64,000 bases of DNA from an uncultured Desulfobacter sp. GTDB lineage: Bacteria > Desulfobacterota > Desulfobacteria > Desulfobacterales > Desulfobacteraceae. Positions 1 through 9,823 of the stretch are shown here, in pieces. Where the stretch lies: the NCBI RefSeq assembly GCF_963665355.1, contig NZ_OY762229.1:1860001-1924000 (forward strand), written 5' to 3'. Position 1 is the first letter of the stretch, and each line of letters begins with the position of its first letter. The notes beneath the pieces are model-generated. The model was not told the origin of the DNA, did not search any database, and worked only from the letters and a program-made list of their open reading frames with translations. A program made the position numbers and the translations under genes.

Positions 1-1117
1 GATCCCCTGATGAGTGAACCGCCGCCAATGGTTTTGCCTGATCCTGATTCTGTTCAGGCCGGTGAAGCTGGGCGTCTCCCCTTGGGATCAGGGCCATAAA
101 CGCATCCTCAAAGGCCGGCACTGCTGTTGTGATTGTGCCGGCAGGACGCTGGAGCAGCGTTGCAATTTTTTGTTTTCCGGTTTCCCGGGCATTACCGGCT
201 TCCAAGGGTCGTGAACTGTCGGCAGGCGCGGGAGAAGAGTCTTCCCCTGGGATATCAAGCACCACCCGCACCCGCCCGGTCCGGATGGTGGCATCGCTGA
301 TGCCTGCCTGTCCGGCCAGCCGGGTATAGATCTGCCTGGCCCGCATCTGTTCATCCGGGGCGGCCAGGAATACGCGATCCCTGATGCCGGCCGTAAAACT
401 GGCCGGACTGCCCTGGGCCAGAAGCCGGCCCTGGTGCAGGACACTGACCTGGTCGCAGCGCTGGGCCTCATCCAGATAGGCTGTGGAGACCAGAACCCCG
501 ATTTTGTCTTTTTCCACCAGGTCATAGACGATTTTCCAAAGCTCGCGCCGGGACACCGGATCCACACCCACGGTGGGTTCGTCCAGAAGCAGTAATTCAG
601 GGGATTTCACCAGGGCACAGGCCAGGCCCAGTTTCTGTTTCATGCCGCCGGAAAGTGCCCCGGCCCGTCTTTTGGTATAGGCGGCCAGGTCGGTCATGGC
701 CAGAAGTGTGGCAAAGCGGTCATGGCGCTCTTTAAGGGGAACGGCCTGGAGATCCGCATAGAGTCTTAAATTTTCAATGACGGTCAGGTCCTGGTACAGA
801 CCGAATTTCTGGGGCATATACCCCACGCGGCTCTGGATCTCTAAACTGCGCGCCACGCTGTCCAGCCCCAGCAGGGCCATCTGCCCGGATGTGGGAACCA
901 GCAGACCTGCGGCAATGCGGATGAGAGTGGTTTTTCCTGCCCCGTCTGCGCCCACAAGGCCGGTGACCCGGCCCTGGGAAATCTTGAGACTGACCCGGTC
1001 CAGGGCTTGGGTTTTTTTGCCCTTTCCGGTGTCAAAGGTTTTGGACACACTGTCTGCAGACATCAGCAGCTCGTTTGCCTCCCGGGGGGGCTTTGTGGAT
1101 AATGCCAGGTTGTTCAT
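1..1117 (-). CDS. ybhF: ABC transporter ATP-binding protein, YbhF-like (3' part beyond window)
   Basis: ATPase of a YbhFSR-type drug or cation exporter. The frame is open from an ATG at 1117 to base 1, about 372 codons, so the gene continues outside the window. Visible in order are a Walker A (GADGAGKTT, with Asp where Asn is usual, as I recall for YbhF), a Q-loop stretch MPQKFGLYQDLTV, signature LSGGMKQKLGLA, and Walker B LLLDEPTVGVD near residue 165. After the first nucleotide-binding domain comes a linker of more than 100 residues with no second ATPase yet; YbhF carries two, so the second is probably off the edge. It lies 26 bp after the HlyD-type gene, in the order known for cecR-ybhG-ybhF. 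Substrate cannot be read from sequence. Confidence 0.85.
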   Translation of the reverse strand, partial: MNNLALSTKPPREANELLMSADSVSKTFDTGKGKKTQALDRVSLKISQGRVTGLVGADGAGKTTLIRIAAGLLVPTSGQMALLGLDSVARSLEIQSRVGYMPQKFGLYQDLTVIENLRLYADLQAVPLKERHDRFATLLAMTDLAAYTKRRAGALSGGMKQKLGLACALVKSPELLLLDEPTVGVDPVSRRELWKIVYDLVEKDKIGVLVSTAYLDEAQRCDQVSVLHQGRLLAQGSPASFTAGIRDRVFLAAPDEQMRARQIYTRLAGQAGISDATIRTGRVRVVLDIPGEDSSPAPADSSRPLEAGNARETGKQKIATLLQRPAGTITTAVPAFEDAFMALIPRGDAQLHRPEQNQDQAKPLAAVHSSGD

Positions 1118-1143
1118 ACTGTCTCTCGCCGATTTTTCCCGAA

Positions 1144-2175
1144 TCAGTTCCCGGACGTTTCTGGAGCAGTCGTCCGGGATTCGGTTTTATTTTCATTAAT
1201 GGCCACGGTTACGGGTGTGCCCAGGCGCAGAATGTCTTTGGGATCTTTCACAAAAATTCTGGTTTCGTATACCAGCTGGGTGCGCAGGTCTTCGGTGGCC
1301 ACGGCCCTGGGGGTAAATTCCGCCACAGGGGAAATAAACCCCACCCATCCGTCCAGGGGCTGGCCGGGCAGGGTGTCTGTGGCAATTTGTGCTGTCATGC
1401 CCAGATTGATTCTCCCCAGCATGGGCTCGGGGATGTATGCCCGTACCCATTTGGGATCACAAAGCGCCAGGATAAAGGCAGGTTTGGATGGCCCTGCAAG
1501 CTCTCCTTGTTCCAGAATTCTGGACTGGATGATGCCGTCGGCAGGGGCGATCAGGGTCATGTCGTCCAGGCGGATTTTTAACTGGTCAAGGCTCGCCCCA
1601 AGGGCTTCGAGCTGATGACGGGCTGCGGCGATATCCTCTTTGCGCGGCCCTTCAATCAGCAGATCCAGGGCTTTCTGGCTTGCCGACAACTGGGCCTGTT
1701 CAACCTTTAACTGGGCGTTGGCATCATCATAGTTCTGGATACTGGTGGCCCCGGACCGGGAGGTGGCCTTGAGGCGCGTTACGGTGCGGGAGGCATTGTC
1801 CACCCGGGTTTTGCCAGCCAGCACTTCTGCCCTGGCCTGGTCAATCTCCTGGGGGCGGCTGCCTGTTTCCAGTTTGGCCACGGTCGCCTGCTGGGCCGCA
1901 ATCTGGGCCTGCAGTTCCCGGATGGCAGCCTCAAGCTTTGTGGTGCGAAGTTTTGCCAGAACCTGGCCTTTTGTGACGCGCATGCCCTCCTCAACCAGGA
2001 CCGCTTCAATTCGTTCCTGTTCATTAAATGCAAGGGATGCATCGCGAATATCAACGGTGCCGTAAATTTTAAAGATGCCGGTATTCTCATCCTGGGTTTT
2101 ATTGTGCTTCTGCCAATAGGTGTAAGCACCGGTTGCCGCAAGGATCAGTATGATGACGGGGAAAACTTTTTTCAT
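1144..2175 (-). CDS. ybhG: HlyD-family membrane fusion protein, YbhG-like
   Basis: Periplasmic adaptor that should link the YbhF-type ATPase and its permeases to the outer membrane. The 343-aa product starts with a short N-terminal membrane anchor (KKVFPVIILILAATGAY), then a lipoyl/barrel-sandwich half, a long Ala/Gln/Leu-rich coiled-coil hairpin at roughly residues 65-200, the second lipoyl half (LIAPADGIIQSR) and a beta-barrel domain. Length and layout match E. coli YbhG (about 332 aa). The gene sits 17 bp after the TetR-family gene and just before the ATPase, all on the minus strand, so the three are very likely co-transcribed. Confidence 0.85.
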   Translation of the reverse strand: MKKVFPVIILILAATGAYTYWQKHNKTQDENTGIFKIYGTVDIRDASLAFNEQERIEAVLVEEGMRVTKGQVLAKLRTTKLEAAIRELQAQIAAQQATVAKLETGSRPQEIDQARAEVLAGKTRVDNASRTVTRLKATSRSGATSIQNYDDANAQLKVEQAQLSASQKALDLLIEGPRKEDIAAARHQLEALGASLDQLKIRLDDMTLIAPADGIIQSRILEQGELAGPSKPAFILALCDPKWVRAYIPEPMLGRINLGMTAQIATDTLPGQPLDGWVGFISPVAEFTPRAVATEDLRTQLVYETRIFVKDPKDILRLGTPVTVAINENKTESRTTAPETSGN

Positions 2176-2192
2176 GACAATTTCCTTAAAAT

Positions 2193-2867
2193 CTATTTGC
2201 CTGGTATTGCAGTGATGGCCAGGGCATTGGCCACAACCACCCTGCGGATCTCTTCCAGTTCTTTGGGGGAATATCCTTCAAGGTCAAGCCCCCGGACAAT
2301 GGTCTCCCGGGCCACCCGGAAAATCAGTACCTGGCCCATGAGCGTCATGGCCTTCAATGTTGCCTGTCTGGTATCAGATTCGCCGGATGCCGCCATGATC
2401 AGGGTGGTCAATGCGTTGAGCACGGGTTTCAGGAATCCTTCAAAAATGGTGTCATAGGCAGGGCTTGGAAACATCTGTTCCCGCAGGATGATTCTGGAAA
2501 ACCGCGGTCCCTGTTCCGAGCCGGCAATGAAATTGATAAACCGTTCCAGAAAAGCCTGTATCAGTTCCCGGGCATGCTGCCCGCCGATGTCTCCCGTGAA
2601 GTTTGCCCCTGCAATCTGTTCAAACAGCTCTCCAGCCTCCTGTTTGATCTGTTCAACAATAAAGTCAATAACAGCCTGGTAAAGCCCGCCTTTGCCCCCG
2701 AAATAATAGGGGATGGCGGCAATATTCACCCCGGCTGCTTTGGCAATCATCCGGGTGGTGGCCTGGTCAAAGCCATGTCTGCCGAATACATCTATGGCGG
2801 TTTCAAGCAGGCGATTCCGGGTGCCGGGCCCGGGAGTGTTATTCTTTTTCTGCACAGTGTTTCCCAT
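2193..2867 (-). CDS. cecR: TetR-family regulator, CecR-like
   Basis: DNA-binding repressor of 224 aa. The N-terminal HTH covers about residues 18-65 (ATTRMIAKAAGVNIAAIPYYF followed by GGKGGLYQAV), and the C-terminal ligand domain has the SREQ-like motif ILREQMFPSPAYD seen in the CecR/YbiH family. In E. coli CecR controls ybhGFSR from a divergent or leading position. Here the regulator is the first gene of the same-strand operon with the YbhG- and YbhF-like genes. The upstream region has a good promoter with a short dyad overlapping the -35 box, consistent with autoregulation (inference). Confidence 0.82.
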   Translation of the reverse strand: MGNTVQKKNNTPGPGTRNRLLETAIDVFGRHGFDQATTRMIAKAAGVNIAAIPYYFGGKGGLYQAVIDFIVEQIKQEAGELFEQIAGANFTGDIGGQHARELIQAFLERFINFIAGSEQGPRFSRIILREQMFPSPAYDTIFEGFLKPVLNALTTLIMAASGESDTRQATLKAMTLMGQVLIFRVARETIVRGLDLEGYSPKELEEIRRVVVANALAITAIPGK

Positions 2868-2894
2868 TTTTGTTGTTGACGTGTTTTGATAAAT

Positions 2895-2929
2895 AAATTA
2901 AATCAATCGAATGAATAAGTCAAGCGACT
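2895..2929 (-). promoter_or_regulatory. Promoter and small dyad upstream of the CecR-like gene
   Basis: Read on the minus strand: -35 TTGACT (2918-2923) and -10 TAATTT (2895-2900) with a 17-bp spacer, 28 bp upstream of the ATG. The dyad AGTC-AAGC-GACT (2918-2929) covers the -35 box, a natural place for a repressor. Seen in sequence; function inferred. Confidence 0.5.
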
Positions 2930-3044
2930 AAGCCGCTGGCTGTCAGGCCAGGGGCAGCGGGGAGCGGATTCTTTGATATCCTGCTTATTTTACATGGGAT
3001 TGTTCCGGGATTCCGGTAGCAATTCCCAGGCATTAAAAACACCC

Positions 3045-3073
3045 TTGACAGAAAGGAGAGTCATCTTTATTAT
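3045..3073 (+). promoter_or_regulatory. Sigma-70 promoter of the efflux operon
   Basis: A perfect -35 TTGACA (3045-3050), a 17-bp spacer and -10 TATTAT (3068-3073). An overlapping alternative -10, TATACT, lies at 3071-3076. It stands about 110 bp before the TetR-family ATG and would drive the regulator and pump genes together. Confidence 0.65.
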
Positions 3074-3078
3074 ACTTG

Positions 3079-3137
3079 AAAGTCAATTTTTGACCGCTTA
3101 GTCATTTTTTTAAACATCATGGTCAGAAATTGACTTT
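3079..3137. promoter_or_regulatory. 17-bp inverted repeat, candidate TetR operator
   Basis: Left arm 3079-3095 (AAAGTCAATTTTTGACC) and right arm 3121-3137 (GGTCAGAAATTGACTTT) are complementary except at one position, with a 25-bp spacer. The left arm begins at the expected transcription start of the 3045 promoter, so a bound repressor would block initiation. Each arm is itself close to a small palindrome (GTCAATTTTTGAC), so the region may be two operator sites rather than one long dyad. Confidence 0.6.
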
Positions 3138-3184
3138 GCTTTTCCCGCAGGAAGTATGTCGGGATCACGATTAAGGAAATAAAA

Positions 3185-3769
3185 ATGAATTCCCCAACAA
3201 CAAGAAAAGAGATTATGAACCGTCTGCTCAAGGGACAGGTGGTCAAAACAGTGCTGGCAATGATCCAGGAGGGATCGCCCATCACCATGGATAAGGTGGC
3301 TGCCAGGTGCGGTGTGTGCAAGGGAACCTTGTACAACTATTTTAAAAACAAAACAGATTTGCTCAATGATGTCCATGAGGCTGTGATCATCCCCATTAAA
3401 GAGGGGATACGCACAATATTTGAAAAAAATATTCCGCCCATGGAAAAGATATGCTGTTTTGTGGATAATGTATTTAATTTCCAGAAGGAATACCCGCTTT
3501 ATTTTAAATTTATTGAAACCCAGCGCTCGGCGGCCGATGAAGTTACAGAACGCATGGACATCGTCATCCTTCCCCTGGTCGATATCTGCCGGGAGGGTAT
3601 GCGGTCAGGGCAGTTTACGGATGTGGACCCCTATGTGATGGCCGCCATGATTTACGGTACCGTGGTGGGGCCCCTGGAGTCCCTGGCCTACCGAAAGGAA
3701 CCGCTGGAGGATCTGGAACCGCTGAAACAGGAAATTGTCCGTTTTTTGGACAAAAGCATATTAAAGTAA
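3185..3769 (+). CDS. TetR-family transcriptional regulator of the RND pump
   Basis: 194-aa one-component regulator. The HTH is at about residues 32-60 (ITMDKVAARCGVCKGTLYNYF, typical TetR recognition helix with YxYF-like end), followed by an all-helical ligand domain. The ATG at 3185 is preceded by AGGAAA at a suitable distance. It is the first gene of a plus-strand operon with membrane fusion, RND and outer-membrane genes, separated from the next by only 14 bp. By position it should repress that pump and itself; the inducing compound is unknown. Confidence 0.82.
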   Translation: MNSPTTRKEIMNRLLKGQVVKTVLAMIQEGSPITMDKVAARCGVCKGTLYNYFKNKTDLLNDVHEAVIIPIKEGIRTIFEKNIPPMEKICCFVDNVFNFQKEYPLYFKFIETQRSAADEVTERMDIVILPLVDICREGMRSGQFTDVDPYVMAAMIYGTVVGPLESLAYRKEPLEDLEPLKQEIVRFLDKSILK

Positions 3770-3783
3770 CAGGAGAGATCGTT

Positions 3784-4962
3784 ATGAAGCAATTTTTGCT
3801 TGGTTTTGTCACAGCCGTAATTGTCGGCGGTGCATACTTGTTTTTTTCAGGACAGCTTTCTCTGCCCTGGGCAGGGGGAGAAAAAGCCCAGGCCCAGGCC
3901 CCGCAGGCCCATGGCCAGGCCGGTCCGCCGGTGGAGGTGGCCGTTTATACGGTCAAGCCCCAGGAGGTGGTGTTCACCAAAGACCTGGCCGGCAGAACAT
4001 CTGCATACCAGGTGGCTGAAATTCGTCCCCAAGTGACGGGCATCATTCTTAAGAGAATGTTTACCCAGGGTAGTCTCGTGAAAAAAGGACAGCAGCTTTA
4101 TCAGATTGATCCTTCCACCTACGAGGCCGCCTATGAATCCGCAGCCGCCAGTCTGGTCCGTGCCCAGGCCGATGTAAAGGCAGAGGAGCCCAAACTTGAA
4201 CGGTACAGCCGCCTGGTGAAAGTGGGCGGTGTAAGCCATCAGGTGTATGACGATACCGTGGCCGCTCTGGCCCAGGCCAAGGCAGATGTGGCTGTTGCCA
4301 AAGCAAATCTGGCCACTGCAAAAATCAACCTGGACTATACCAAGGTCTTTTCACCCATTTCCGGACGAATAGGCAAGTCATCTGTGACCGAAGGCGCTCT
4401 TGTTACGGCCAACCAGACCACAGCCCTTGCCGTGGTCCAGAATTTGGATCAGATCTATGTGGATGTGAATCAGTCCAGTGAAGAACTCATGGCTCTTAAA
4501 AAGGGCATGAATAACCCTGAAGACAACTCCATGGTCAGCCTGTTTATCGGCAAGGAGGGAACCCCCTATGACATGCCGGGTAAACTGCTGTTCTCCGATG
4601 CAACGGTGGACCAAAGTACCGGAATGGTCCAGTTGAGAATATTGTTTCCCAACCCTGCAAAGGAATTGCTGCCGGGTCTTTTTGTCCGGGCCAGAGTGGC
4701 TCAGTCCCGCCAGGAAAAAGCCATTATGGTTCCCCAGCAGGCTGTGATCCGCAATGCGGACGGTTCTGTTTCCGTGTGGGTTGTGGACAAGGAGAATATA
4801 GTGAAATACCAGTCAGTCCAGGTCATTCAGGCGGTGAAGGATCAGTGGGTGGTCTCTTCTGGTCTTGTCCTGGGAGACCGGGTGGTGGTTCAGGGGTTGC
4901 AGAAAATCAGGCCCCAGGCCAAGGTCAGTACCGTGGAATACAAAGCATCCGCCAACTCATGA
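3784..4962 (+). CDS. RND efflux periplasmic adaptor, AcrA/MexA type
   Basis: 392-aa membrane fusion protein. A hydrophobic N-terminus (residues 1-22) acts as anchor or signal without a lipobox Cys, followed by a Pro/Ala/Gln-rich stretch. Then come the AcrA features: IRPQVTGII, KKGQQLYQID in the lipoyl domain, the alpha-hairpin at about residues 105-170, FSPISGRIGKSSVTEGALV, and a beta-barrel/membrane-proximal end with LLPGLFVRARV. SD AGGAGAG lies 7 bases before the ATG. It is followed after 17 bp by the RND permease gene, as in hydrophobe/amphiphile efflux operons. Confidence 0.93.
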   Translation: MKQFLLGFVTAVIVGGAYLFFSGQLSLPWAGGEKAQAQAPQAHGQAGPPVEVAVYTVKPQEVVFTKDLAGRTSAYQVAEIRPQVTGIILKRMFTQGSLVKKGQQLYQIDPSTYEAAYESAAASLVRAQADVKAEEPKLERYSRLVKVGGVSHQVYDDTVAALAQAKADVAVAKANLATAKINLDYTKVFSPISGRIGKSSVTEGALVTANQTTALAVVQNLDQIYVDVNQSSEELMALKKGMNNPEDNSMVSLFIGKEGTPYDMPGKLLFSDATVDQSTGMVQLRILFPNPAKELLPGLFVRARVAQSRQEKAIMVPQQAVIRNADGSVSVWVVDKENIVKYQSVQVIQAVKDQWVVSSGLVLGDRVVVQGLQKIRPQAKVSTVEYKASANS

Positions 4963-4979
4963 TAGCAGGATAAAAAAAC

Positions 4980-7900
4980 ATGTCTCGTTTCTTTATAGAT
5001 CGCCCCATATTTGCATGGGTTATCGCAATTGTCATCATGCTGTCCGGGCTGTTTGCCGTGTTCACCTTGCCGGTGGAACAATATCCTAAAATTGCCCCGC
5101 CCTGCATCACCATTTCAGCCAGGTATCCGGGTGCCTCGGCCCAGGTCGTGGAGGACAGTGTCACCCAGGTTATAGAACAGTCCCTGACCGGCATTGACCA
5201 TCTAAGATATTTTTCTGCCTCCAGTGAATCAAGTGGTCAGCTCACCATCAATCTGACCTTTGAGCCTGAAGCAGATCCGGATATTGCCCAGGTCCAGGTG
5301 CAGAACAAAATATCCAAGGTGGAAAGTCTGCTGCCCCAGGAAGTCCAGCAGCAGGGTTTAACCGTCCAGAAAGCATCTGACAGCTTCCTGTTGTTAGTCG
5401 GATTGTATTCCGAGGATGGCGTTTTGGAGTATGGTGATCTTTCAGATTACCTTAAATCCAACATGGCGGACCCGGTTTCCCGTGTCCAGGGGGTGGGCGA
5501 TTTAACCGTGTTCGGCTCCCAGTACGCCATGCGGATATGGGTCAACCCGGAAAAACTCAATGCCTTTAACCTGATGCCCTCGGATGTTGTTGCCGCCATC
5601 CAGGCGCGAAACACCGACGTCTCCTCGGGCCAACTGGGCGGCGCTCCTGCCATCGAAGGCCAGCAGCTCAATGCCGTTGTTACGGCCCAGTCCAAACTGC
5701 AGACCATAGAAGATTTTGAAAAAATTCTGGTCAAGGTCAACCCGGACGGTTCCCAGGTCAGGGTAAAAGATGTGGCCAGGGTGGAAAAAGGATCGGAGAC
5801 CTATGGGTTCAACACCCGGTATAACCGGATGCCCGCGGCTGCCATGGCCATCAGCCTTGCCACCGGTGCCAATGCCCTTGACACGGCCAAACGGGTCAAA
5901 GATAAAGTTAAGGAGTTGAGTCAATTTCTGCCGCCCGGACTGAAAGTGATTTTTCCCTACGACACCACGCCCTTTGTCCGGCTCTCCATAGAAGAGGTGC
6001 TCAAGACCCTGGTGGAAGCCATTGTGTTGGTTTTTATCGTCATGTACCTGTTTCTGCAAAGCTTCAGGGCGACTCTGATTCCCACCATTGCGGTGCCGGT
6101 GGTCTTGCTTGGTACATTTGGCATACTGTCGGCATTCGGATTCAGCATCAATACGTTGTCCATGTTTGCCATGGTACTTGCCATCGGGCTTCTGGTGGAT
6201 GATGCCATTGTTGTGGTGGAGAACGTGGAAAGGGTGATGTCCGAAACCGGTAAGCTGCCCAAAGATGCCACCCGGGAGTCCATGGGCCAGATCACCGGAG
6301 CCCTTGTGGGTATCGCCATGGTGCTGTCTGCTGTATTTATTCCTATGGCGTTTTTCTCCGGTTCCACTGGCGCCATCTACCGGCAGTTTTCACTGACCCT
6401 GGTATCGGCCATGGCGCTTTCCGTGCTCGTGGCCCTGGTCTTGACCCCGGCTCTTTGCTCCACACTGCTTAAGCCCGTGGAAAAAGGGCATCATGAGAGT
6501 AAACGCGGTTTTTTCGGCTGGTTCAACAAGAGCTTTGACTTGAGCAAGGCCATGTATAAATCCAGTGTCAGATATGCAGCCACCCGGGTGGTGAGGTTCC
6601 TGGTGGTCTATGTATTGATCATTTTCGGCCTGATTTATATTTTCAAAGGCATCCCCACAGGATTTCTGCCCGACGAAGACCAGGGCATGATGATGACCAT
6701 GGTCTCCGCTCCGCCGGGTGCCACCATGGAACGGACCCAGCAGGCTGTATATAAAGTGGAAGACTACTTTCTGGACCAGGAGAAGGAGAATGTCAAAAGT
6801 CTGTTTACGGTTGTGGGGTACAGCCATTCCGGACGCGGCCAGAACGTGGCCATGGGCTTTCTTAATCTGACGGACTGGTCCGTGCGCCATCGGCCGGACC
6901 AGAAAGCTGCCGCTGTTGCAGGCCGGGCCATGGGCCGCATGTTCGGCATCAAGGATGCATCCGTGTATGCCTTTATTCCGCCGGCCATTCTGGCCCTGGG
7001 TGATGCCACCGGTTTTGACTTTGAGCTGGTGGACCGGGGTGGACTGGGCCATACTGCATTGATGAACGCCAGAAACCAGATGCTGGGAATGGCTTCCCAG
7101 AACCCCAAACTGGTGGGTGTCCGTCCCAACGGATTATCCGATGTGCCGGAGTACAAGCTGCACATCGACTATGAAAAGGCCGAAGCTTTGGGTGTGACCA
7201 CAACCAATATCACCAATGTGCTGCAGACCGCTTGGGGCTCATCCTATGTCAATGACTTCATGGACGGGAACCGGCTTAAAAAGGTATACATCCAGGGGGA
7301 TGCATCGTCCCGCATGCTGCCCGAAGATATCAACAGATGGCATGTTCGCAACAGCAAGGGCAACATGGTGCCGTTTTCCTCATTCACCTATGGCGAGTGG
7401 ACCTACGGATCACCCCGATTGGAACGGTATAACGGCTCCTCCTCGGTGGAGATCCTGGGGGCGCCGGCTCCGGGGGTATCCTCGGGTGAAGCCATGGCCA
7501 TTATCGAGGACCTGGCCAAAAAATTGCCCAAGGGGATTGCCCTGGAATGGACAGGTCTTTCCTATGAAGAGCGGATGGCAGGCTCCCAGAGCGGCATGCT
7601 TTATGCTATCTCCCTTTTGTTTGTGTTTTTGTGTCTGGCCGCCCTTTACGAATCCTGGTCCATCCCGTTTTCGGTCATGCTGGTTGTGCCGTTGGGGATT
7701 GTTGGATCCGTGGCCGCCACAAGCTGGGCAGGGTTAAGCAATGACGTATACTTCCAGATTGCGCTGCTCACCACGGTGGGGCTTGCGTCCAAAAACGCCA
7801 TTCTCATTGTTGAATTTGCGAAAAGTCTATATGAAGGAGGGGTTGAACTGGTTCAGGCGGCAGTCATGGCGGCAGAAATTAGACTTCGCCCCATCCTGAT

Positions 7901-8108
7901 GACCTCCTTTGCGTTTATCCTGGGTGTGACGCCACTGGCCATTTCCGACGGTGCGGGTTCTGCCAGCCAGAATGCCATCGGTATCGGCGTTATCGGCGGC
8001 ATGGTGGCCGCCACATCCCTGGCGATTATCTTTGTCCCTCTCTTTTTCATCCTCATTGAACGGGGCAGTGAAAAGAAAAAACAGGCCGAAAACGGCCAAG
8101 GAGAATGA
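4980..8108 (+). CDS. RND multidrug efflux permease, AcrB/HAE1 family
   Basis: 1042-aa inner-membrane proton/drug antiporter, the usual length for AcrB homologues. The start [20 protein letters not shown] is the classic first transmembrane segment. Twelve TM segments and two large periplasmic loops can be followed. The paired Asp needed for proton relay ([16 protein letters not shown], near residues 405-408) and the TM10 Lys ([13 protein letters not shown]) are present, so it should be functional. It sits between the adaptor and the outer-membrane factor, forming a complete tripartite pump. Substrates cannot be assigned; HAE1 pumps export dyes, detergents, bile salts and antibiotics. Confidence 0.95.
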   Translation: MSRFFIDRPIFAWVIAIVIMLSGLFAVFTLPVEQYPKIAPPCITISARYPGASAQVVEDSVTQVIEQSLTGIDHLRYFSASSESSGQLTINLTFEPEADPDIAQVQVQNKISKVESLLPQEVQQQGLTVQKASDSFLLLVGLYSEDGVLEYGDLSDYLKSNMADPVSRVQGVGDLTVFGSQYAMRIWVNPEKLNAFNLMPSDVVAAIQARNTDVSSGQLGGAPAIEGQQLNAVVTAQSKLQTIEDFEKILVKVNPDGSQVRVKDVARVEKGSETYGFNTRYNRMPAAAMAISLATGANALDTAKRVKDKVKELSQFLPPGLKVIFPYDTTPFVRLSIEEVLKTLVEAIVLVFIVMYLFLQSFRATLIPTIAVPVVLLGTFGILSAFGFSINTLSMFAMVLAIGLLVDDAIVVVENVERVMSETGKLPKDATRESMGQITGALVGIAMVLSAVFIPMAFFSGSTGAIYRQFSLTLVSAMALSVLVALVLTPALCSTLLKPVEKGHHESKRGFFGWFNKSFDLSKAMYKSSVRYAATRVVRFLVVYVLIIFGLIYIFKGIPTGFLPDEDQGMMMTMVSAPPGATMERTQQAVYKVEDYFLDQEKENVKSLFTVVGYSHSGRGQNVAMGFLNLTDWSVRHRPDQKAAAVAGRAMGRMFGIKDASVYAFIPPAILALGDATGFDFELVDRGGLGHTALMNARNQMLGMASQNPKLVGVRPNGLSDVPEYKLHIDYEKAEALGVTTTNITNVLQTAWGSSYVNDFMDGNRLKKVYIQGDASSRMLPEDINRWHVRNSKGNMVPFSSFTYGEWTYGSPRLERYNGSSSVEILGAPAPGVSSGEAMAIIEDLAKKLPKGIALEWTGLSYEERMAGSQSGMLYAISLLFVFLCLAALYESWSIPFSVMLVVPLGIVGSVAATSWAGLSNDVYFQIALLTTVGLASKNAILIVEFAKSLYEGGVELVQAAVMAAEIRLRPILMTSFAFILGVTPLAISDGAGSASQNAIGIGVIGGMVAATSLAIIFVPLFFILIERGSEKKKQAENGQGE

Positions 8109-8111
8109 TGT

Positions 8112-9668
8112 ATGACCAATAACAGCCATGGGCCGGCCCGGTCTGTCATGAACACCCCGGCGCGGCCCACAACAAATCATGAAGGTCATGTAACAATCTG
8201 TCGGGGCTTTCATAGAACATGGATTACGGCGGCCGTTGCGGGCTTGCTGCTTTTTACCGCCGGCTGTTCGTTTATTCCAGAATACAAACAGCCCGAAATG
8301 CCGGTGACCGATGCCTGGCCTGACGAAAATGTGCAACCGGCTGCCGGGGCAGGCCAACCGACAGCCGCACAGACTGCAGCCGACATTGCCTACCAGGATT
8401 ATTTTACGTCCCGGACCTTGCAGCAGATCATTGCCATGGCCCTGGAAAACAACCGGGATATGAGAGTGGCACTGCTGAATATTGAACAGGCAAAGGCCGC
8501 CTACCGTATCAAAAAGTCTGATGAACTGCCCGTGGCGGCAGGTTCTGCCGGGATGAGCCGGAGCGGAATTGCAGAAGACAACAGCCAGACGGGCAAGGCC
8601 ATGACAGGCGACTGGATGATGACCGCAGGGGTGGGGGTTACCGCCTACGAACTTGATCTCTTTGGCCGGGTAAGAAGCCTGAGTCAAAATGCCCTTGAAA
8701 CCTTTCTTGCCACCCGGGAAGCCGCCTCAAGCACCCGCATTGCCCTGGTGGCCCAGACCGCTGACGCCTATGTCAACCTTCTGGCCCAAAGAAAGCTGCA
8801 ACATCTTGCCCAGGAGACATACACGGCCCAAAAAGTCACATATGACGTGATCAAAAGTCAATATGATGCCGGCTCCACAGACCAGCTCGCCCTGGCCCAG
8901 GCCGCCACATCCACCGAAAGTGCCAAGGCCTCCATTTACCGGTACAAACGGCTGGCTGCCCAGGCCGAGAATGCCCTGGTATACCTTGCCGGTTCCGGGG
9001 TGTATGATCTGATCAAGCCTTGTGAAACGTCTCTTGAAACAATTGACAACATAGGCGTTTTGACACAGCTGCCTGCAGGACTGCCCTCCCGGATTCTTCT
9101 GTCCAGACCCGATATCCAGGCGGCAGAGCATCAGTTGAAGGCGGCCAACGCAAGCATTGGTGCGGCCCGGGCAGCCCTTTATCCCACCATCAGTCTGACC
9201 GGCTCCCTGGGGTTTGCCAGCCAGGGGCTTTCCTATCTGTTTGATCCATCCAGAAGCCTTTCCTGGACCTTTTCTCCCAATATATCCATCCCTATCTTCA
9301 GTCGGGGGGCACTGAATGCCAGTCTTGATTCCGCAACCGTTGGGGAAAAAATTGCGGCGGCCCAGTACGAAGGAGCCATTCAGACAGCGTTCAGGGAAGT
9401 GGCGGACCAGCTGGTGGCACGCAGGCACTACAAAGATGAACTGGATGCCCAGAATGCACTGGTGTCAGCCACCCGGCAGGCCTATGATCTGTCCAAGGCC
9501 AGATACGACAACGGCATAGATGATTTTCTTGCGGTTCTGGATTCCCAACGTTCGCTTTTCAGCGCCGAACAGGATGCTATTTCCCTGAAACAGGCTTATT
9601 TAAGCAACCTGATTAACCTTTACAAGGTCATGGGCGGAGGTAAAATGGAGACCTCGAATGCCAATTAA
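8112..9668 (+). CDS. Outer-membrane efflux lipoprotein, OprM/NodT family
   Basis: 518-aa TolC-type channel. A lipobox LFTAGC places the acylated Cys at residue 52 from the first ATG, which leaves an unusually long 35-residue leader before the hydrophobic segment. An internal ATG at 8148 still leaves 23 residues, so the true start is uncertain. Two repeated outer_membrane_factor halves follow, with typical motifs ELDLFGRVRSLSQNAL, SRPDIQAAEHQLKAANASIGAARAALYP and the SARYDNG-like KARYDNGIDDFLAVLDSQR. The gene follows the RND stop by 3 bp and is the last gene before a strong terminator. Confidence 0.92.
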   Translation: MTNNSHGPARSVMNTPARPTTNHEGHVTICRGFHRTWITAAVAGLLLFTAGCSFIPEYKQPEMPVTDAWPDENVQPAAGAGQPTAAQTAADIAYQDYFTSRTLQQIIAMALENNRDMRVALLNIEQAKAAYRIKKSDELPVAAGSAGMSRSGIAEDNSQTGKAMTGDWMMTAGVGVTAYELDLFGRVRSLSQNALETFLATREAASSTRIALVAQTADAYVNLLAQRKLQHLAQETYTAQKVTYDVIKSQYDAGSTDQLALAQAATSTESAKASIYRYKRLAAQAENALVYLAGSGVYDLIKPCETSLETIDNIGVLTQLPAGLPSRILLSRPDIQAAEHQLKAANASIGAARAALYPTISLTGSLGFASQGLSYLFDPSRSLSWTFSPNISIPIFSRGALNASLDSATVGEKIAAAQYEGAIQTAFREVADQLVARRHYKDELDAQNALVSATRQAYDLSKARYDNGIDDFLAVLDSQRSLFSAEQDAISLKQAYLSNLINLYKVMGGGKMETSNAN

Positions 9669-9710
9669 GGTCATCTCATACATTTCCCAGCTCTAACCTG
9701 GAAGAAAACA

Positions 9711-9750
9711 AAAGGCCGGTCCAAGTACTCTTTTTGACCGGCTTTTTTTT
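9711..9750 (+). terminator. Rho-independent terminator of the RND operon
   Basis: Stem GCCGGTC (9715-9721) pairs with GACCGGC (9736-9742), with a 14-nt loop, followed by eight T (9743-9750). It lies 43 bp after the outer-membrane factor stop. Confidence 0.88.
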
Positions 9751-9823
9751 GTTTGGCCGGTATAAAGAAAGGTTTTTTCCTGAAAACGGGTTTGTGGAAT
9801 AACAAGTTGATAAAGGAATCAAT

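Noticed and set aside
88-567. 159-codon frame within the ABC ATPase gene
   Set aside because: Out-of-frame shadow; the true ATPase frame from 1117 runs through this stretch with all ABC motifs.
5502-7052. Long antisense frames opposite the RND permease gene (5502-6059, 5957-6376, 6390-7052)
   Set aside because: His/Gly/Pro-rich composition mirrors the other strand of a GC-rich gene; overlapping in several frames and without start signals.
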